Of a DNA stretch of 6,361 bases, positions 4,957 to 6,361 are shown piece by piece. How positions within the stretch are numbered: the first letter of the stretch is position 1; every line of letters starts with the position of its first letter. The stretch is from DASROJ01 sp035646975 (GTDB lineage Bacteria > Acidobacteriota > Polarisedimenticolia > JACPZX01 > DASXTC01), in the NCBI GenBank assembly GCA_035646975.1, contig DASROJ010000104.1, positions 1-6,361 on the forward strand, written 5' to 3'. The notes below the pieces were generated by a model. That model saw only the letters and a list, made by a program, of their open reading frames with translations, searched no databases and was not told the origin of the DNA. The position numbers and the translations under genes are program-made.

Positions 4957-6361
4957 ATGACGCCGATTTGCCTGATGTCGAGCCTGTTGATCGCGGTGCT
5001 GGCGCTGACCGACCCCGCCTCCCGACTCTCCGGTCGCGCGATGGGCGCCACACCCATGCTCGACGACCTGCGCGAGCTGTGCGATCGGATCGGCGGGCGT
5101 CCCACGGGCTCTCCGGCGTGCGAGCGCTCCGTGGACTGGGCCCTGGCGCGATTCCGATCCGCGGGCATCGACTCGGCCACCGAGTCGTTCCGCGTGCCCT
5201 CGCTCTGGCTGCCGGGCAGCGCCGAGGCGTCCGTGACGGCGCCCGAGGTTTTCAGTCTGCGCGTGGCGGCCGCCCCCTATTCAGCGTCGACGCCGTCGAG
5301 CGGGCCGATCGACGCCCGACTGGTCGACGCCGGCAACGGCGCGCCGGAGGATTTCGAAAAACTCAAGGACAAGGCGCGCGGCGCCGTCGCGTTGGTGCGC
5401 ACCGGTGAGATGAAGACACTGGCCGATCTGTTCGACGAGTACATCCGCACCGAACCCATGGTGAAGGCGGCGCAGAAAGCCGGAGTCGCCGGTCTGCTGC
5501 TGATGTCCACCCGGCCGAAAGGGCTTCTTTACCGCCATCCGGTGGGCTTCGACGGCACGTCGATCGACCTGCCGGTCGCGATGGTCTCGCGCGAGCAGGC
5601 GGCGCGCCTGGCCCGACTGAGCCAGAAAGGCGAGGTGCGGGTGCGACTGTCGATCCGGAACAAGATCGGCCCGGCGTACGAATCGCGCAACGTGGTGGCG
5701 GAAATCCGGGGACGCGAGAAACCCGAGGAGGTCGTGCTGCTGGGAGCCCATCTCGATTCGTGGGATCTCGGCACGGGGGCGCTCGACAACGGCGTCAACG
5801 CGGCGCTCGTCATCGATGTCGCGCGCGGCATGAAGGAGCTGGGTCTCGCCCCGCGCCGCACGGTGAGATTCGTCCTCTTCACGGGCGAAGAGCAAGGGAT
5901 GCTGGGGTCGGCGGGGTACGTCCACCGGCACGCGGCGGAGCTCGACCACCATGTCGGCGTCGTGGTGCTCGACGTGGGCTCGGGGCGCATCAACGGGTTC
6001 TACCTCAACGGACGCGAGGAGCTTCGCGGACGGGTCGCCGAGGCGCTGGGGCCCGTGGCCGGTCTGGGCCCCTTCCGGCAGACGCTCGAGGCGCTCGACG
6101 GCACGGACAATTTCGACTTCCTTCTTTCGGGTGTGCCGAACCTCGTCGCCGATCAGGATGCCGCCCCCTACCTGCCCGACTATCACGCCGAATCGGATGT
6201 GTTCGAGCAGGTCGACGGGCGCGAGGCGATGGCCAACGAGTCGATCACCTCGGCGCTCGTCTGGGCGCTCGCGGAGGATGCGTCGCGTCCGGTCGGGCGG
6301 CAGACACGCGCGGAAGTCGAGGCTCTGATCATGAAGGCGGGGCTGGACGGCCAGATGAAGG
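4957..6361 (+). CDS. M28-family zinc metallopeptidase, carboxypeptidase Q-like (3' end beyond window)
   Basis: The frame stays open from the ATG at 4957 to the window edge, 468 codons plus one base, so the C-terminus is missing. It is an M28 di-zinc exopeptidase that removes single residues from peptides. The metal site is complete: H265 and D267 in GAHLDSWD, D277 in GALDNG (bridging), catalytic E311 and ligand E312 in TGEEQGMLGS, D339 in VVVLDVGSG, and H410 in DYHAESD. A protease-associated (PA) type insert lies at about 112-225, and the N-terminal IGGRPTGSPA (45-54) with the HLDSWDLGTGALDNG block resembles carboxypeptidase Q (PGCP) relatives. Residues 4-17 are hydrophobic and could be a signal peptide, but the n-region lacks a basic residue and no clear cleavage site follows, so secretion is likely by family yet not proven here. 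GGAGG (4945-4949) lies 7 nt before the ATG; two nearby ATGs (4928, 4931) are out of frame. It follows the LMF gene by 75 nt with its own candidate promoter. Confidence 0.9.
   Translation, partial: MTPICLMSSLLIAVLALTDPASRLSGRAMGATPMLDDLRELCDRIGGRPTGSPACERSVDWALARFRSAGIDSATESFRVPSLWLPGSAEASVTAPEVFSLRVAAAPYSASTPSSGPIDARLVDAGNGAPEDFEKLKDKARGAVALVRTGEMKTLADLFDEYIRTEPMVKAAQKAGVAGLLLMSTRPKGLLYRHPVGFDGTSIDLPVAMVSREQAARLARLSQKGEVRVRLSIRNKIGPAYESRNVVAEIRGREKPEEVVLLGAHLDSWDLGTGALDNGVNAALVIDVARGMKELGLAPRRTVRFVLFTGEEQGMLGSAGYVHRHAAELDHHVGVVVLDVGSGRINGFYLNGREELRGRVAEALGPVAGLGPFRQTLEALDGTDNFDFLLSGVPNLVADQDAAPYLPDYHAESDVFEQVDGREAMANESITSALVWALAEDASRPVGRQTRAEVEALIMKAGLDGQMK

Noticed and set aside
5281..6186. 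A 301-codon minus-strand open frame opposite the M28 peptidase
   Set aside because: The plus strand carries all M28 metal-binding motifs in one uninterrupted frame; the antisense translation shows no domain.

Overview
The window is GC-rich bacterial DNA carrying two divergent gene groups that meet at about 2209-2306. A Tat-type Rieske protein encoded beside a cytochrome b indicates a Gram-negative-type respiratory bacterium with a bc-type quinol oxidase complex. The gene set (HEAT-repeat membrane protein with Rieske and cytochrome b; TIGR04282 transferase; lipase maturation factor; carboxypeptidase Q-like M28 peptidase) would suit an environmental lineage such as Acidobacteriota, Myxococcota or related uncultured phyla. 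That placement is an inference from gene content only, and no taxonomic marker is present.

Leftward group (minus strand, read from 2208 down to 1): a GTG-started, membrane-anchored HEAT-repeat protein (2208-1312), then a Rieske iron-sulfur protein (1093-248) with an unusually long Ala/Pro/Lys-rich N-terminal extension built on a 25-residue repeat, then the first 68 codons of a cytochrome b (206-1, running off the window). Rieske and cytochrome b are the catalytic core of a quinol:cytochrome c (or other acceptor) oxidoreductase. The HEAT protein is a candidate assembly or accessory factor by position. The 218-nt gap between the HEAT and Rieske genes holds a good sigma70-like promoter whose -35 box overlaps the HEAT stop codon, a long leader, and a strong stem-loop just upstream of the Rieske ribosome binding site. 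The redox genes may therefore be transcribed independently of the HEAT gene.

Rightward group (plus strand): a TIGR04282/DUF2064-type nucleotidyl/glycosyl transferase (2307-3008), followed 16 nt later by a 618-residue fusion of a DCC thiol-disulfide oxidoreductase domain to a complete lipase maturation factor-like membrane protein (3025-4881), followed 75 nt later by a carboxypeptidase Q-like M28 zinc peptidase (4957 to the end of the window, 3' partial). The first two look co-transcribed. The peptidase has its own candidate promoter and may be a separate unit.

I saw no tRNA, rRNA, CRISPR array, insertion sequence or convincing intrinsic terminator. The most unusual items are the DCC-LMF fusion, the repeat-extended Rieske protein, and the promoter/stem-loop arrangement in the Rieske leader.
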